A stretch of DNA of 21,759 nt from UBA7672 sp035548775 (GTDB taxonomy: Bacteria; Pseudomonadota; Alphaproteobacteria; Caulobacterales; Hyphomonadaceae), in NCBI GenBank assembly GCA_035548775.1, contig DASZSI010000181.1, positions 1 to 21,759 on the forward strand, in the 5' to 3' direction. Position numbers and translations under genes: made by a program. Position 1 is the stretch's first letter. Every line of letters begins with the position of its first letter. This document shows, in pieces, positions 15,590 to 21,759 of the stretch. The notes below the pieces were generated by a model. It had not been told where the DNA came from, did no database searches, and saw only the letters and a program-made list of their open reading frames with translations.

Positions 15590-16898
15590 GCTTGCCCCCC
15601 AATCCCGGTCACAGCTGGAAGCCCTGCTCGCGTTGCTGGGCGCCGGCGACCTGGGCGGCCTTGCGCGCAGGGCCGTGTCGCGATTTGGACCTGTGCCTCT
15701 ACCGGCGACGCTGGCGCCCAAGCAGCGTCCCGGATCAATTCGCGCAACGAAGTCCAACCGAACCAAGCCGCTGATCTGGATGATGGGGCCGGGCCTTTCG
15801 CTTGACGGCGCACCGCTCAGCCAGTTCGAGCTAGCGACAGGACTTGCCGCGGAAGGTTTTGCGATCGAGACCGTCGTGGCGCAGGACGGTCCGTTGCGCC
15901 AGCGATACGCTGAATCCTCCGTCGGCGTTTCGGTTTGCCCAGAGCTTGCGTGCGCGTCTTCGGTTCCGGCCTGGTATGAAAACGACGTGCAGCGCCTGGT
16001 CGATCTCCTGCGCCGGCAAAATCCCGACCTTGTCATAGCCAGCACGATCGATTCCTTTCCCGCGATCGATGCGGCTCGCATGGCTGGCATTCCCTCGATC
16101 TGGAATATCCGCGAGAGCGAGCCATGGCGCTCGCGCCTTGCTGACCGGCACACGGCGATAGCAGCCCGCGCGCTTGCATGCTTCGGCTATCCTTCAGCAA
16201 TGGTATTCGTGGCGCGCGCTTCGCAGGACGCGTGGGCCAAATTCGCGCCATCCGACAGGTCCAAGCTCATCTACAACGCGCCTCACCCGAGCCTGCTGTC
16301 GACTGCTACCAATCGCGGCGCGCTGCGAGCCCGCGCGGGCGCAGGCCCGGACGAGAAGCTGATCGTCAGCATCGGAACCCTGTGCGAGCGCAAGGGACAG
16401 ATCGATCTTGCGGAGGCAGTTGGATTGCTGCCGGCCGACATTGTCTCGCGGGTGAAACTTGTCTTCGTCGGACGGCCGGAGAGCGCCTACAGGGCTCGCA
16501 CCGAAGCGGCCCTGCCCGCCGCCGTGAGAGCGCGCACACAATTCACCGGCGCGGTCCCAGAAGCCATGGCGTATGTGCAGGCGGCGGACGTTCTGGTGAA
16601 CTCGTCCCGCTCGGAGGCCTTTCCTCGCACGCTTCTCGAAGCGGCCGCGGCCCGAACACCGATCATCGCCACCGCCATCGACGGCGCCGCCGAAAGGCTG
16701 ACGGATCGGAAGTCAGCTCTTCTCTATGCGCCGGGCGACACTGCCGCCCTGGCGGCCGCCATCGTCTCGGTCCTGTCGAAACCGGGCCTGGCCGAAACGT
16801 TGCAGCAGGGCGCGTGGGATACCTTGGTTTCGCGTCATAGCTATCAGGCGATGATCGGCGCTTATTCTGGGCTGGTCCGCGCCGCTCTGGCCGGTTGA
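15555..16898 (+). CDS. Second family 4 glycosyltransferase
   Basis: This 447-residue GT-B enzyme has an N-terminal half starting LIWMMGPGLSLDGAPLSQFELATGLAAEG and a donor half with VSIGTLCERKGQIDLAEAV, LVFVGRPESAYRART, the EX7E motif with Glu354 and Glu362 (SEAFPRTLLEAAA) and an ATAIDGAAERL loop. The ATG at 15555 lies 35 bp inside the preceding glycosyltransferase gene. A GTG at 15582 that overlaps the stop region is an alternative start, losing nine residues. Neither has a clear Shine-Dalgarno, so translational coupling with the upstream gene is likely. The first 70 residues before the Rossmann core are Ala/Arg-rich and not typical of the family. Together with its neighbour it probably adds successive sugars to a surface glycan; the donors are unknown. 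Confidence 0.86.
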   Translation: MTPERRAQRVAELAPQSRSQLEALLALLGAGDLGGLARRAVSRFGPVPLPATLAPKQRPGSIRATKSNRTKPLIWMMGPGLSLDGAPLSQFELATGLAAEGFAIETVVAQDGPLRQRYAESSVGVSVCPELACASSVPAWYENDVQRLVDLLRRQNPDLVIASTIDSFPAIDAARMAGIPSIWNIRESEPWRSRLADRHTAIAARALACFGYPSAMVFVARASQDAWAKFAPSDRSKLIYNAPHPSLLSTATNRGALRARAGAGPDEKLIVSIGTLCERKGQIDLAEAVGLLPADIVSRVKLVFVGRPESAYRARTEAALPAAVRARTQFTGAVPEAMAYVQAADVLVNSSRSEAFPRTLLEAAAARTPIIATAIDGAAERLTDRKSALLYAPGDTAALAAAIVSVLSKPGLAETLQQGAWDTLVSRHSYQAMIGAYSGLVRAALAG

Positions 16899-16961
16899 CC
16901 TGCCGGAAGCGACCCCGACGGTTCTTGTAACCACCGCGATTCCGCGTGATTGCATGGGCGC

Positions 16962-17582
16962 ATGCAGATCACGCTGATTTCCCTGCTGGACTATGCAGGC
17001 GTTGCAACTTTTGCCGCCTCGGGCGCGCTGATGGCTGCAGAGAAACGGCAGGACCTTCTTACCTTCGTCTTCTTCGCGGCGATCACGGGCGTGGGCGGCG
17101 GCACGCTGCGCGACCTGCTGATCGGCGCGAAAGTGTTCTGGGTTGCCGATCCCGGCTATTCGATTGTCTGCGCGCTTGTTGCGGTGCTGGTGTGGGTGAC
17201 GCGGGGGCGAGGCCTGCCGGCGCCGGCCTTGCTCTGGCTCGACGCGGCGGGTCTGTGCGTCTATGCGGTTGTCGGCGCGGCGAAGGCGATGTCGCTCGGC
17301 GTCGCCGCGCCGGTATGCGTGGTGATGGGCGTCATCACGGCCTGCTTTGGCGGCATCATCCGCGACGTTCTCGCCAACGAGCCATCCATTCTGCTGCGGC
17401 GCGAACTCTACATCTCCGCCGCCCTGACCAGCGCCGCGGTCTTCATCATTCTGAGAGTTGCGAACATCGACGCCATATGGGCCAGCGCGATCGCCGTGCC
17501 GCTGGGCTTTGCCGTGCGCGCCGGCGCGATCCTGCGGGGCTGGCGCCTGCCTGCCTTTGAGCCACCGGGACGAAAAGACTAG
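16962..17582 (+). CDS. TRIC/UPF0126 family membrane protein
   Basis: This 206-residue hydrophobic protein has about seven membrane segments and two similar halves. Each half carries a glycine/Arg-Asp motif, ITGVGGGTLRDLL near residue 37-49 and ITACFGGIIRDVL in the second half. That duplicated signature is the hallmark of the bacterial trimeric intracellular cation channel (TRIC, formerly UPF0126) family, which conducts K+ or other monovalent ions in the inner membrane. The ATG at 16962 is preferred because its protein begins MQITLISLLDYAGVATFAASGAL, matching the usual start. Upstream TTG and out-of-frame ATG codons lie close by and no strong ribosome binding site is visible. The stop is one base from that of the convergent dksA. 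A role in polysaccharide or flagellar function is not indicated. Confidence 0.9.
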   Translation: MQITLISLLDYAGVATFAASGALMAAEKRQDLLTFVFFAAITGVGGGTLRDLLIGAKVFWVADPGYSIVCALVAVLVWVTRGRGLPAPALLWLDAAGLCVYAVVGAAKAMSLGVAAPVCVVMGVITACFGGIIRDVLANEPSILLRRELYISAALTSAAVFIILRVANIDAIWASAIAVPLGFAVRAGAILRGWRLPAFEPPGRKD

Positions 17583-17596
17583 CTCAGTCGTCCCGG
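17565..17596. terminator. Bidirectional hairpin across the TRIC/dksA convergent stops
   Basis: A perfect 9-bp inverted repeat (CCGGGACGA at 17565-17573 and TCGTCCCGG at 17588-17596) encloses a 14-nt loop that contains the stop codon of the TRIC gene and most of that of dksA. It lacks a T-run on either side, so it may act as a weak bidirectional terminator or as a 3' mRNA stabiliser. Confidence 0.45.
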
Positions 17597-18000
17597 ACCG
17601 TGCGTTCCTTGCGCTCGTGGCGCTCCTGCGCCTCAAGGCAGAGCGTCGCTGTCGGGCGGGCTTCAAGCCGCTTCACGCCGATCGGTTCGCCGGTTTCCTC
17701 GCAATAGCCGTACTCGCCCGTCTCGATCCGGCGCAGGGCGGCGTCGATCTTGGCGATCAGCTTGCGCTGGCGATCCCGGGTGCGCAGCTCAAGTGCACGA
17801 TCGGCTTCGGAGGACGCCCGGTCCACCAGGTCCGGGATCGGCGCCACGTTTTCCTGCATGCCCGAGATGGTCTCGCGGTTGCCCTGGAGGATCTCCTCCT
17901 TCCAGTTCAGCAGCTTTTCCTTGAAGTACTTGAGCTGTTTCTTGCCCATGTAGGGCTCGTTCTCGGTCGGCTTGTAGGTAGCCGTCTTCGAAGAACTCAT
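17584..18000 (-). CDS. dksA: DksA-type RNA polymerase-binding transcription factor
   Basis: This 138-residue protein has a coiled-coil segment at about residues 21-90. The acidic tip PDLVDRAS contains Asp57, Asp60 and Ala62, matching the tip residues that insert into the RNA polymerase secondary channel. The globular end follows: RIETGEYGYCEETGEPIGVKRLEARPTATLCLEAQERHE. Only two of the four canonical zinc-finger cysteines remain (Cys100 and Cys121; the others are Thr and Ala), as in several alphaproteobacterial DksA proteins. DksA works with ppGpp to retune rRNA and amino-acid promoters. The ATG at 18000 has AGGGAG 7 nt upstream; the frame is open to 18084 but the additional residues are not DksA-like. 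fliX lies upstream on the same strand. Confidence 0.93.
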   Translation of the reverse strand: MSSSKTATYKPTENEPYMGKKQLKYFKEKLLNWKEEILQGNRETISGMQENVAPIPDLVDRASSEADRALELRTRDRQRKLIAKIDAALRRIETGEYGYCEETGEPIGVKRLEARPTATLCLEAQERHERKERTVRDD

Positions 18001-18219
18001 TCTGTCACTCCCTGGCGACGCCGCCCCCGCGGGGCCGCCTTTTTTGACGCGCGGGTGTATATCTGACTCACCCGGGGCCTTCAACGCCCCAGATCAGCCA
18101 TCGAGCCACTGATTTTGTTGCAAATTTCGAACCTGCACCTTTTGAGGGACGGGTTTCTGTGAGCGATCGCTCGCACAGCGAAAACCTACCGCGGTGCAGC
18201 ATGAATTAGTCGCGGAAAA
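18001..18219. other. dksA upstream region with palindrome
   Basis: This 219-bp gap between fliX and dksA holds the palindrome GAGCGATCGCTC (18161-18172). It is flanked by CTGT/ACAG and GGTTT/AAACC arms with small bulges, giving an extended imperfect hairpin from 18152 to 18186. It may be a fliX 3' structure or a dksA regulatory site. There is no adjacent T-run and I cannot identify a dksA promoter with confidence. Confidence 0.4.
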
Positions 18220-18648
18220 TCAGGCCGCCTCCGGCGAGCGCTCCAGCTTGGCGGCTTCAACGGCAGCCCGGACCTCGGCCCAGTTCAGTGTTTCATCCAG
18301 CCCCAGATCGCCTGTCAGCTCGCGCTGGTCGGCCAGGGCGCCGTTGAGCAGGTGAAGGTGGCGCTGGGTCGGACCTTCGCCGAGCAGGGCGACCTGAAGG
18401 CGGTCGAGGGCATCCAGCAGCCGGCGTCCCTTGCGCAGGGCCTTGGCACGGGCTTCGGGACCGCCAACGCCCTGCAGCGCCATAAGGGCCGAAATGCCCG
18501 AAACGCCCGCCGCCGAGGCCACACCGCCCGCCGGTCCGCGCGCAGCGATGCCGCCCTCCGGCATGATCAGGCGGAAGCCTTCCGCCGCCGGTTTTGCGCC
18601 GCCGGACGGGGCCGATGTCGAGGTCGACGAGGTGGAACTGACCTTCAT
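18220..18648 (-). CDS. fliX: Flagellar assembly regulator FliX
   Basis: This 142-residue protein has a low-complexity Ser/Thr-rich N-terminus (MKVSSTSSTSTS) followed by a conserved core: GISALMALQGVGGPEARAKALRKGRRLLDALDRLQVALL, then LNGALADQRELTGDLGLDETLNWAEVRAAVEAAKLE. This matches the FliX family known from Caulobacter. There it couples assembly of early (class II) flagellar structures to activation of class III/IV genes through the sigma54 activator FlbD. The gene is divergent from flgI, the arrangement known in Caulobacter. A CtrA box lies 41 nt upstream of its ATG. AGGAG is present but about 11 nt from the ATG at 18648, a long spacing. Confidence 0.9.
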   Translation of the reverse strand: MKVSSTSSTSTSAPSGGAKPAAEGFRLIMPEGGIAARGPAGGVASAAGVSGISALMALQGVGGPEARAKALRKGRRLLDALDRLQVALLGEGPTQRHLHLLNGALADQRELTGDLGLDETLNWAEVRAAVEAAKLERSPEAA

Positions 18649-18688
18649 CGCAACAGGGTCTCCTAGGCTCGACAGTTCTCCGTGTTGG

Positions 18689-18703
18689 TTAATGTCGGCT
18701 TAA
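18689..18703 (-). promoter_or_regulatory. CtrA-binding box upstream of fliX
   Basis: Read on the minus strand the site is TTAA-GCCGACA-TTAAC, a perfect match to the CtrA consensus TTAA-N7-TTAAC. It is 41 nt upstream of the fliX ATG and 123 nt from the flgI ATG. Position and orientation fit cell-cycle control of fliX; an effect on flgI in the other direction is possible. The rest of the 177-bp divergent gap (18649-18825) shows no sigma54 (-24/-12) site that I can support. Confidence 0.75.
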
Positions 18704-18825
18704 GGAAACTTTACGCCTGACAACCTCGCTTAAAGCTTTGTTTCGATTTCGCGGGCCAAATCGGGGCGAAACGCTGCGGCCAGAACGGTCGGTTACCTCC
18801 ACCCCTTTTTTCCGACCGGGGCCCC

Positions 18826-19935
18826 ATGCGCGTGCTTGTCCGTATTTTGATTCTGATCGCTTCGCTGTTCGCCATCACCGAACCGGCGCTCGCCAGCACG
18901 CGTCTCAAGGACATCGTCGATGTTGAGGGCGTGCGCGACAACCAGTTGCAGGGCTACGGCCTGGTGATCGGCCTCAACGGGACGGGCGACAGCCTGCGCA
19001 ACTGCGCGATGACCAAGCAGAGCATCCAGTCGATGATGGAGCGGCTGGGCATCAACACCCGCGATTCCACGCTCAACACCAAGAACGCAGCGGCCGTCAT
19101 GGTGACGGCCAACCTGCCGCCTTTCGCGACCAACGGCACGCGGATCGACGTGACCGTCTCGGCGATGTGCGATGGCGGCAGCCTTGAAGGCGGCACCCTG
19201 ATCGCGACGCCCCTGCTGGGCGCGGACGGCGAAGCTTATGCAGTCGCGCAGGGACCGGTTGCGGTCGGCGCATTCACCGCCGGCGGAAACTCGGGCACCT
19301 CCCTCACCCGCAACGTGCCGACCACGGCGCGCATCGCCAACGGTGCGCTGATCGAGCGCGAACTGGCCTTCGACCTGGCGGCCCAGACCGAGCTGCGCCT
19401 GGCGCTGCGCAATCCTGACTTCACGACGGCCACCCGGATCGCCGGCGCCATCAACTCGTTCGTCGGCTCTCCGGCCGCCACCGCAACCGATCCGGGAACG
19501 GTGCGCCTGAAGCGTCCTGGCAACTTCAAGGACATGGCCTCGCTGATTTCCGAGGTGGAGCGGCTTGAGATCGAGCCGGACCAGCCCGCCCGCATCGTCA
19601 TCAACGAGACGACCGGCGTCATCGTGATGGGCGAGAATGTCCGTGTTTCGACCGTCGCGATCGCGCAGGGCAACCTTACGATCCAGGTCCAGGAGACGCC
19701 GGGCGTGGCCATGCCCAATTCCTTCACCAACGCCCAGCCGGTCGTGGTGCCGCAGACCGACATCAGCGCCAAGGAAGACAAGGCCCACCTTGCGCTGGTG
19801 GGCGGAGGCGGCGTGCCGCTGCGCGAGCTGGTGACTGGCCTGAACGCCCTTGGCGTCTCGCCCCGCGACCTCATCGTTATCCTACAGGCCCTCAAGGCCT
19901 CAGGCGCGCTGCAGGCCGAGATCGAGGTGATGTGA
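18826..19935 (+). CDS. flgI: Flagellar P-ring protein FlgI
   Basis: This 369-residue protein has a Sec signal peptide cleaved after ALA at residue 23 (hydrophobic VLVRILILIASLFAI). Its length and blocks are characteristic: RLKDIVDVEGVRDNQLQGYGLVIGLNGTGDS, KNAAAVMVTANLPPFATNGTRIDVTVSAMCD, GGTLIATPLLGADGEAYAVAQG and the C-terminal DKAHLALVGGGGVPLRELVTGLNALGVSPRDLIVILQALKASGALQAEI. FlgI forms the periplasmic P ring around the flagellar rod in the peptidoglycan layer. The ATG at 18826 has only a weak GGGG upstream. Its stop TGA shares a base with the ATG of the following flgJ gene, so the two are translationally coupled. It is the first gene of a plus-strand flagellar operon. Confidence 0.97.
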   Translation: MRVLVRILILIASLFAITEPALASTRLKDIVDVEGVRDNQLQGYGLVIGLNGTGDSLRNCAMTKQSIQSMMERLGINTRDSTLNTKNAAAVMVTANLPPFATNGTRIDVTVSAMCDGGSLEGGTLIATPLLGADGEAYAVAQGPVAVGAFTAGGNSGTSLTRNVPTTARIANGALIERELAFDLAAQTELRLALRNPDFTTATRIAGAINSFVGSPAATATDPGTVRLKRPGNFKDMASLISEVERLEIEPDQPARIVINETTGVIVMGENVRVSTVAIAQGNLTIQVQETPGVAMPNSFTNAQPVVVPQTDISAKEDKAHLALVGGGGVPLRELVTGLNALGVSPRDLIVILQALKASGALQAEIEVM

Positions 19936-20258
19936 TGGCGGACCTTTCGCTTCCTGCATCGCCTGCCGCCGACATCCTGGCTCGCAAAGCCGCGCCGGCG
20001 GCCGATCTTGCGAAGATCAAGACGCGCGAACAGGCCAAGGAAGTCGCCCGCCAGTTCGAGCACATGTTCATCTCCGAAATGCTGGGGCCGATGTTCTCGG
20101 GCCTTACGACCGATGGCCCATTCGGCGGGGGCGCGGGCGAGGAAGCCTTCCGGCCCATGCTGATTGACCAGTACGCCGACGCCATGACCAAGTCCGGAGG
20201 CGTCGGTATCGCCGATGCTGTCCTAAAGGAAATCCTTCGCCTGCAGGGCCTCGAATGA
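19935..20258 (+). CDS. flgJ: Short FlgJ/CheL-type rod-binding protein
   Basis: This 107-residue protein contains only the N-terminal rod-binding domain (EVARQFEHMFISEMLGPMFSGL...EEAFRPMLIDQYADAMTKSGGVGIADAVLKEIL) and lacks the C-terminal peptidoglycan hydrolase of enterobacterial FlgJ. In Caulobacter the equivalent short gene is annotated cheL and also follows flgI. It likely scaffolds rod assembly while a separate enzyme opens the cell wall. The ATG at 19935 overlaps the flgI stop (TGATG). A GTG at 19932 would add a single residue; a GAGG sits about 7 nt before the ATG. Its own stop overlaps the next gene's start in ATGA. Confidence 0.9.
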   Translation: MADLSLPASPAADILARKAAPAADLAKIKTREQAKEVARQFEHMFISEMLGPMFSGLTTDGPFGGGAGEEAFRPMLIDQYADAMTKSGGVGIADAVLKEILRLQGLE

Positions 20259-20698
20259 CCACACACACCTCCGAAGATCGCGCCGACCAGATCCTGGCCA
20301 TGACCCGCAGGCTCCATGCCCTGGTCAGCGGCGAGATCGAGGCCATGAAGACCCGGCGCCTCGACGGCGCTTCGGCCGATTGGGACGAGAAGGAGCGCCT
20401 TGCCCACGCCTGGCGGCTGGAAGTCGCCTACGTCAAAGCCAACCCCTCCGCCCTTTCCGGCCTGTCCGAGGCCCGCAAGGCCGAACTGCGCGATGCGGCC
20501 CGCGACCTCGAGACCGTGCTGTCGGTCCACGCCCATTCCGTCGCTGCAATGAAGACCGTTACGGAAGGCCTCGTCAGGAGTATCGCGGAGGAGATCGCCT
20601 CGGTCCGCGGCGGGCCCGCTGCCTACGGGCGCAGCGGGTCGGTTAATCAGGCGCGCCGAAACGACGCGTCCGGGCTTGCGGTTAACGCCAAGGCTTAA
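20255..20698 (+). CDS. flbY: FlbY/FlgN-like flagellar protein
   Basis: This 147-residue, largely alpha-helical protein is rich in charged residues. Its sequence starts with a long amphipathic helix (DRADQILAMTRRLHALVSGEIEAMKTRRLD) and ends with an Ala/Ser-rich disordered tail. The motif DWDEKERLAHAWRLEVAYVKANPSALSGLSEARKAELRDAARDL is shared with the protein encoded after cheL in Caulobacter, annotated FlbY. The overall shape also resembles the FlgN export chaperone for hook-associated proteins. The FlbY assignment relies on gene order and remembered similarity; the function is not certain. Translation couples to flgJ through the ATGA overlap. It is the last gene of the flgI operon. Confidence 0.65.
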   Translation: MTTHTSEDRADQILAMTRRLHALVSGEIEAMKTRRLDGASADWDEKERLAHAWRLEVAYVKANPSALSGLSEARKAELRDAARDLETVLSVHAHSVAAMKTVTEGLVRSIAEEIASVRGGPAAYGRSGSVNQARRNDASGLAVNAKA

Positions 20699-20890
20699 TT
20701 TACGGCGTTTTCCACGGCCTCGTGCACATCAAGTGCTCAACTATGTTCTGACATTTTTTGCGTCGGCGGCGCCCTGCCTACTTGATCTCCAAGCGCTATC
20801 GGAAAACAAAGGGAGCATAGGCAGGGGCGCGTAAGTGGACGGATGGGCAGTGCGCCCTTGCGGCCACGTTAGTAGACGGAAGCGGGCTCG
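20699..20890. other. Leader of the last gene, with long inverted repeat
   Basis: The 192-bp gap has an inverted repeat of CCCTGCCTA (20772-20780) and TAGGCAGGG (20818-20826). It can be extended outward to GCGC with one bulged C, and has a 37-nt loop. It may be a structured 5' UTR, a terminator of the flagellar operon, or a regulator site. T-rich TTTTTTG at 20754-20760 precedes it. No clear sigma54 or CtrA site was found. Confidence 0.4.
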
Positions 20891-21759
20891 ATGAATCGAC
20901 GTCGCAAGCGCCGGTTGCCGTTCGCGGCCTACGCCGCCCTGGCTTTCAACGCAGCCATTTGCCTGACTCCTTTTGTCGCAGCTCGCGCGGTCTCGACCGC
21001 CTATGGCGACAAACGCCCCGCCTATGAGCCCACCGCCGAGGCGATCAACGCGACGCGCCAGGCGATGGACGAGCGGTTTGCAAAACTGGCCGCCAACGGC
21101 GAAGGCGCCCCGCGCGAGGTGTGGTCCAACCTTGTCCGCGAGAACCTGGAAAAGGGCGAGATGACCGCCGTGAACGGCCTGATGCTTGCGGCGCCCGCCA
21201 TGATCGGCGGCAAGGATGGCGCGGCGCTGAAGGCCCGCATCGATGTTTCCGACAAGACCGGCGACCAGGCCGTGATCGGCGCCGCCCTCGCCTACCTGCC
21301 CGAGGATGTGCAGGACGATTATGAGCGACGCACGCAGTCCGTGCTCGCCATGTTCAGCAATGTCGCACCGGCGGCCAGCCTGCCCGGCAAAGCCGCCGCC
21401 GCACCTGGCAAGACCGCAGCGAAGGCGCCTGTGCAGACGGCCGCTGCGCCGGTGACCGAAACCGCCGATCTCGCCAGCGAGGCTGACGCCGACGATCACG
21501 TGCAGCTCAACGTGCTGGGCGATCTGCGCGACCTGTCGCTGCAGGCCTCGCGGTGGGCGCACAAGGACCGCATCGACGAGTTCGCCTTCATCCTCACCGG
21601 CGTTGGCCTGATCCTCGCCGATGGCGATCCGGAAGCGCGCGAAGGCGCCTCGATTGCACTGTCCGCCCGCCGCAGCCAGAAGCTCGACCCCGAATTCGAA
21701 CTGTATCTCGAGCACAGGCTCTATGCCGCCGCCTCGCCTGAAAAGCTGAAGCGTCTTCT
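20891..21759 (+). CDS. Unrecognised exported or membrane-anchored protein (3' end outside window)
   Basis: The first 289 codons are in the window with no stop. The N-terminus MNRRRKRRLPFAAYAALAF is strongly basic, then hydrophobic to residue 29, with an AARA/V cleavage-like site near 33. It reads as a signal peptide or membrane anchor. Residues 45-160 are helical and charged (for example VWSNLVRENLEKGEMTAVNGLML). Residues 161-190 form an Ala/Pro/Lys-rich linker, and residues 205-289 a second helical domain with a short hydrophobic stretch FAFILTGVGLILA. I do not recognise the family. Only a weak GGAAG-like ribosome binding site precedes the ATG at 20891. Proximity to the flgI operon hints at an envelope role, but this is inference. 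Confidence 0.75.
   Translation, partial: MNRRRKRRLPFAAYAALAFNAAICLTPFVAARAVSTAYGDKRPAYEPTAEAINATRQAMDERFAKLAANGEGAPREVWSNLVRENLEKGEMTAVNGLMLAAPAMIGGKDGAALKARIDVSDKTGDQAVIGAALAYLPEDVQDDYERRTQSVLAMFSNVAPAASLPGKAAAAPGKTAAKAPVQTAAAPVTETADLASEADADDHVQLNVLGDLRDLSLQASRWAHKDRIDEFAFILTGVGLILADGDPEAREGASIALSARRSQKLDPEFELYLEHRLYAAASPEKLKRL

Noticed and set aside
20682..20698. TTAA pair at the end of flbY resembling a CtrA box
   Set aside because: The spacer is 9 bp instead of 7, and the site lies inside the last codons of the gene.
20741..21715. A 324-residue minus-strand frame covering the last gene
   Set aside because: The plus-strand frame is open to the window edge with a signal-like N-terminus and a sensible domain layout; the minus-strand frame is Gly/Arg/His-rich and lacks recognisable features. 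Certainty is moderate because neither has a known homologue.
1..21759. tRNA, rRNA, CRISPR arrays, transposases, integrases, attachment sites or long direct repeats
   Set aside because: None was recognised on reading either strand; composition looks uniform and genes are vertically inherited types.

Overview
This is a high-GC alphaproteobacterial chromosome segment with dense, ordinary-looking gene packing and no tRNA, rRNA, insertion sequence, integrase or CRISPR array that I could see. The right end carries fliX divergent from flgI, followed by a short FlgJ/CheL rod protein and a FlbY/FlgN-like protein. A well-formed CtrA box (TTAA-N7-TTAAC) lies in front of fliX. That combination is characteristic of the Caulobacterales/Hyphomonadaceae branch, so a stalked or budding dimorphic relative of Caulobacter or Hyphomonas is the best guess. 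No gene was matched by database search.

Layout from left to right. Positions 1-993 (minus strand) hold a putative lipoprotein followed by a three-helix DUF2834 membrane protein cut by the window edge. Positions 1076-5003 (plus) hold purL, bolA, an aldo/keto reductase and the CGFS glutaredoxin grxD. BolA and the CGFS glutaredoxin are a classic iron-sulfur/iron-homeostasis partner pair. The run ends in a clear intrinsic terminator. Positions 5025-7774 (minus) hold a translationally coupled DUF1800-DUF1501 pair, the second with a twin-arginine-type export signal. At 7916-8374 (plus) there is a hotdog-fold acyl-CoA thioesterase.

Positions 8371-10658 hold two divergent citrate-synthase-family genes. 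The minus-strand gene is fused to an N-terminal helix-turn-helix, and the 89-bp region between the two starts carries an AT-rich palindrome. This is the most unusual regulatory architecture in the window. Positions 10666-16898 are an exopolysaccharide/cell-surface sugar region: a UDP-glucuronate 4-epimerase-like enzyme and an asparagine synthase on the minus strand, with two overlapping GT4 glycosyltransferases diverging on the plus strand. A TRIC/UPF0126 membrane protein follows.

Positions 17584-20698 are the flagellar and regulatory block: dksA and fliX on the minus strand, then flgI-flgJ-flbY on the plus strand with overlapping stop/start codons. The window closes with the first 289 codons of an unrecognised exported or membrane-anchored protein preceded by a 190-bp leader with a long inverted repeat.

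Most of the window is recognisable housekeeping or accessory metabolism. The strongest candidates for undescribed biology are the helix-turn-helix-citrate synthase fusion with its divergent partner and probable operator, and the unknown exported protein beside the flagellar operon. Several convergent gene pairs are packed so tightly that their stop codons touch or overlap.
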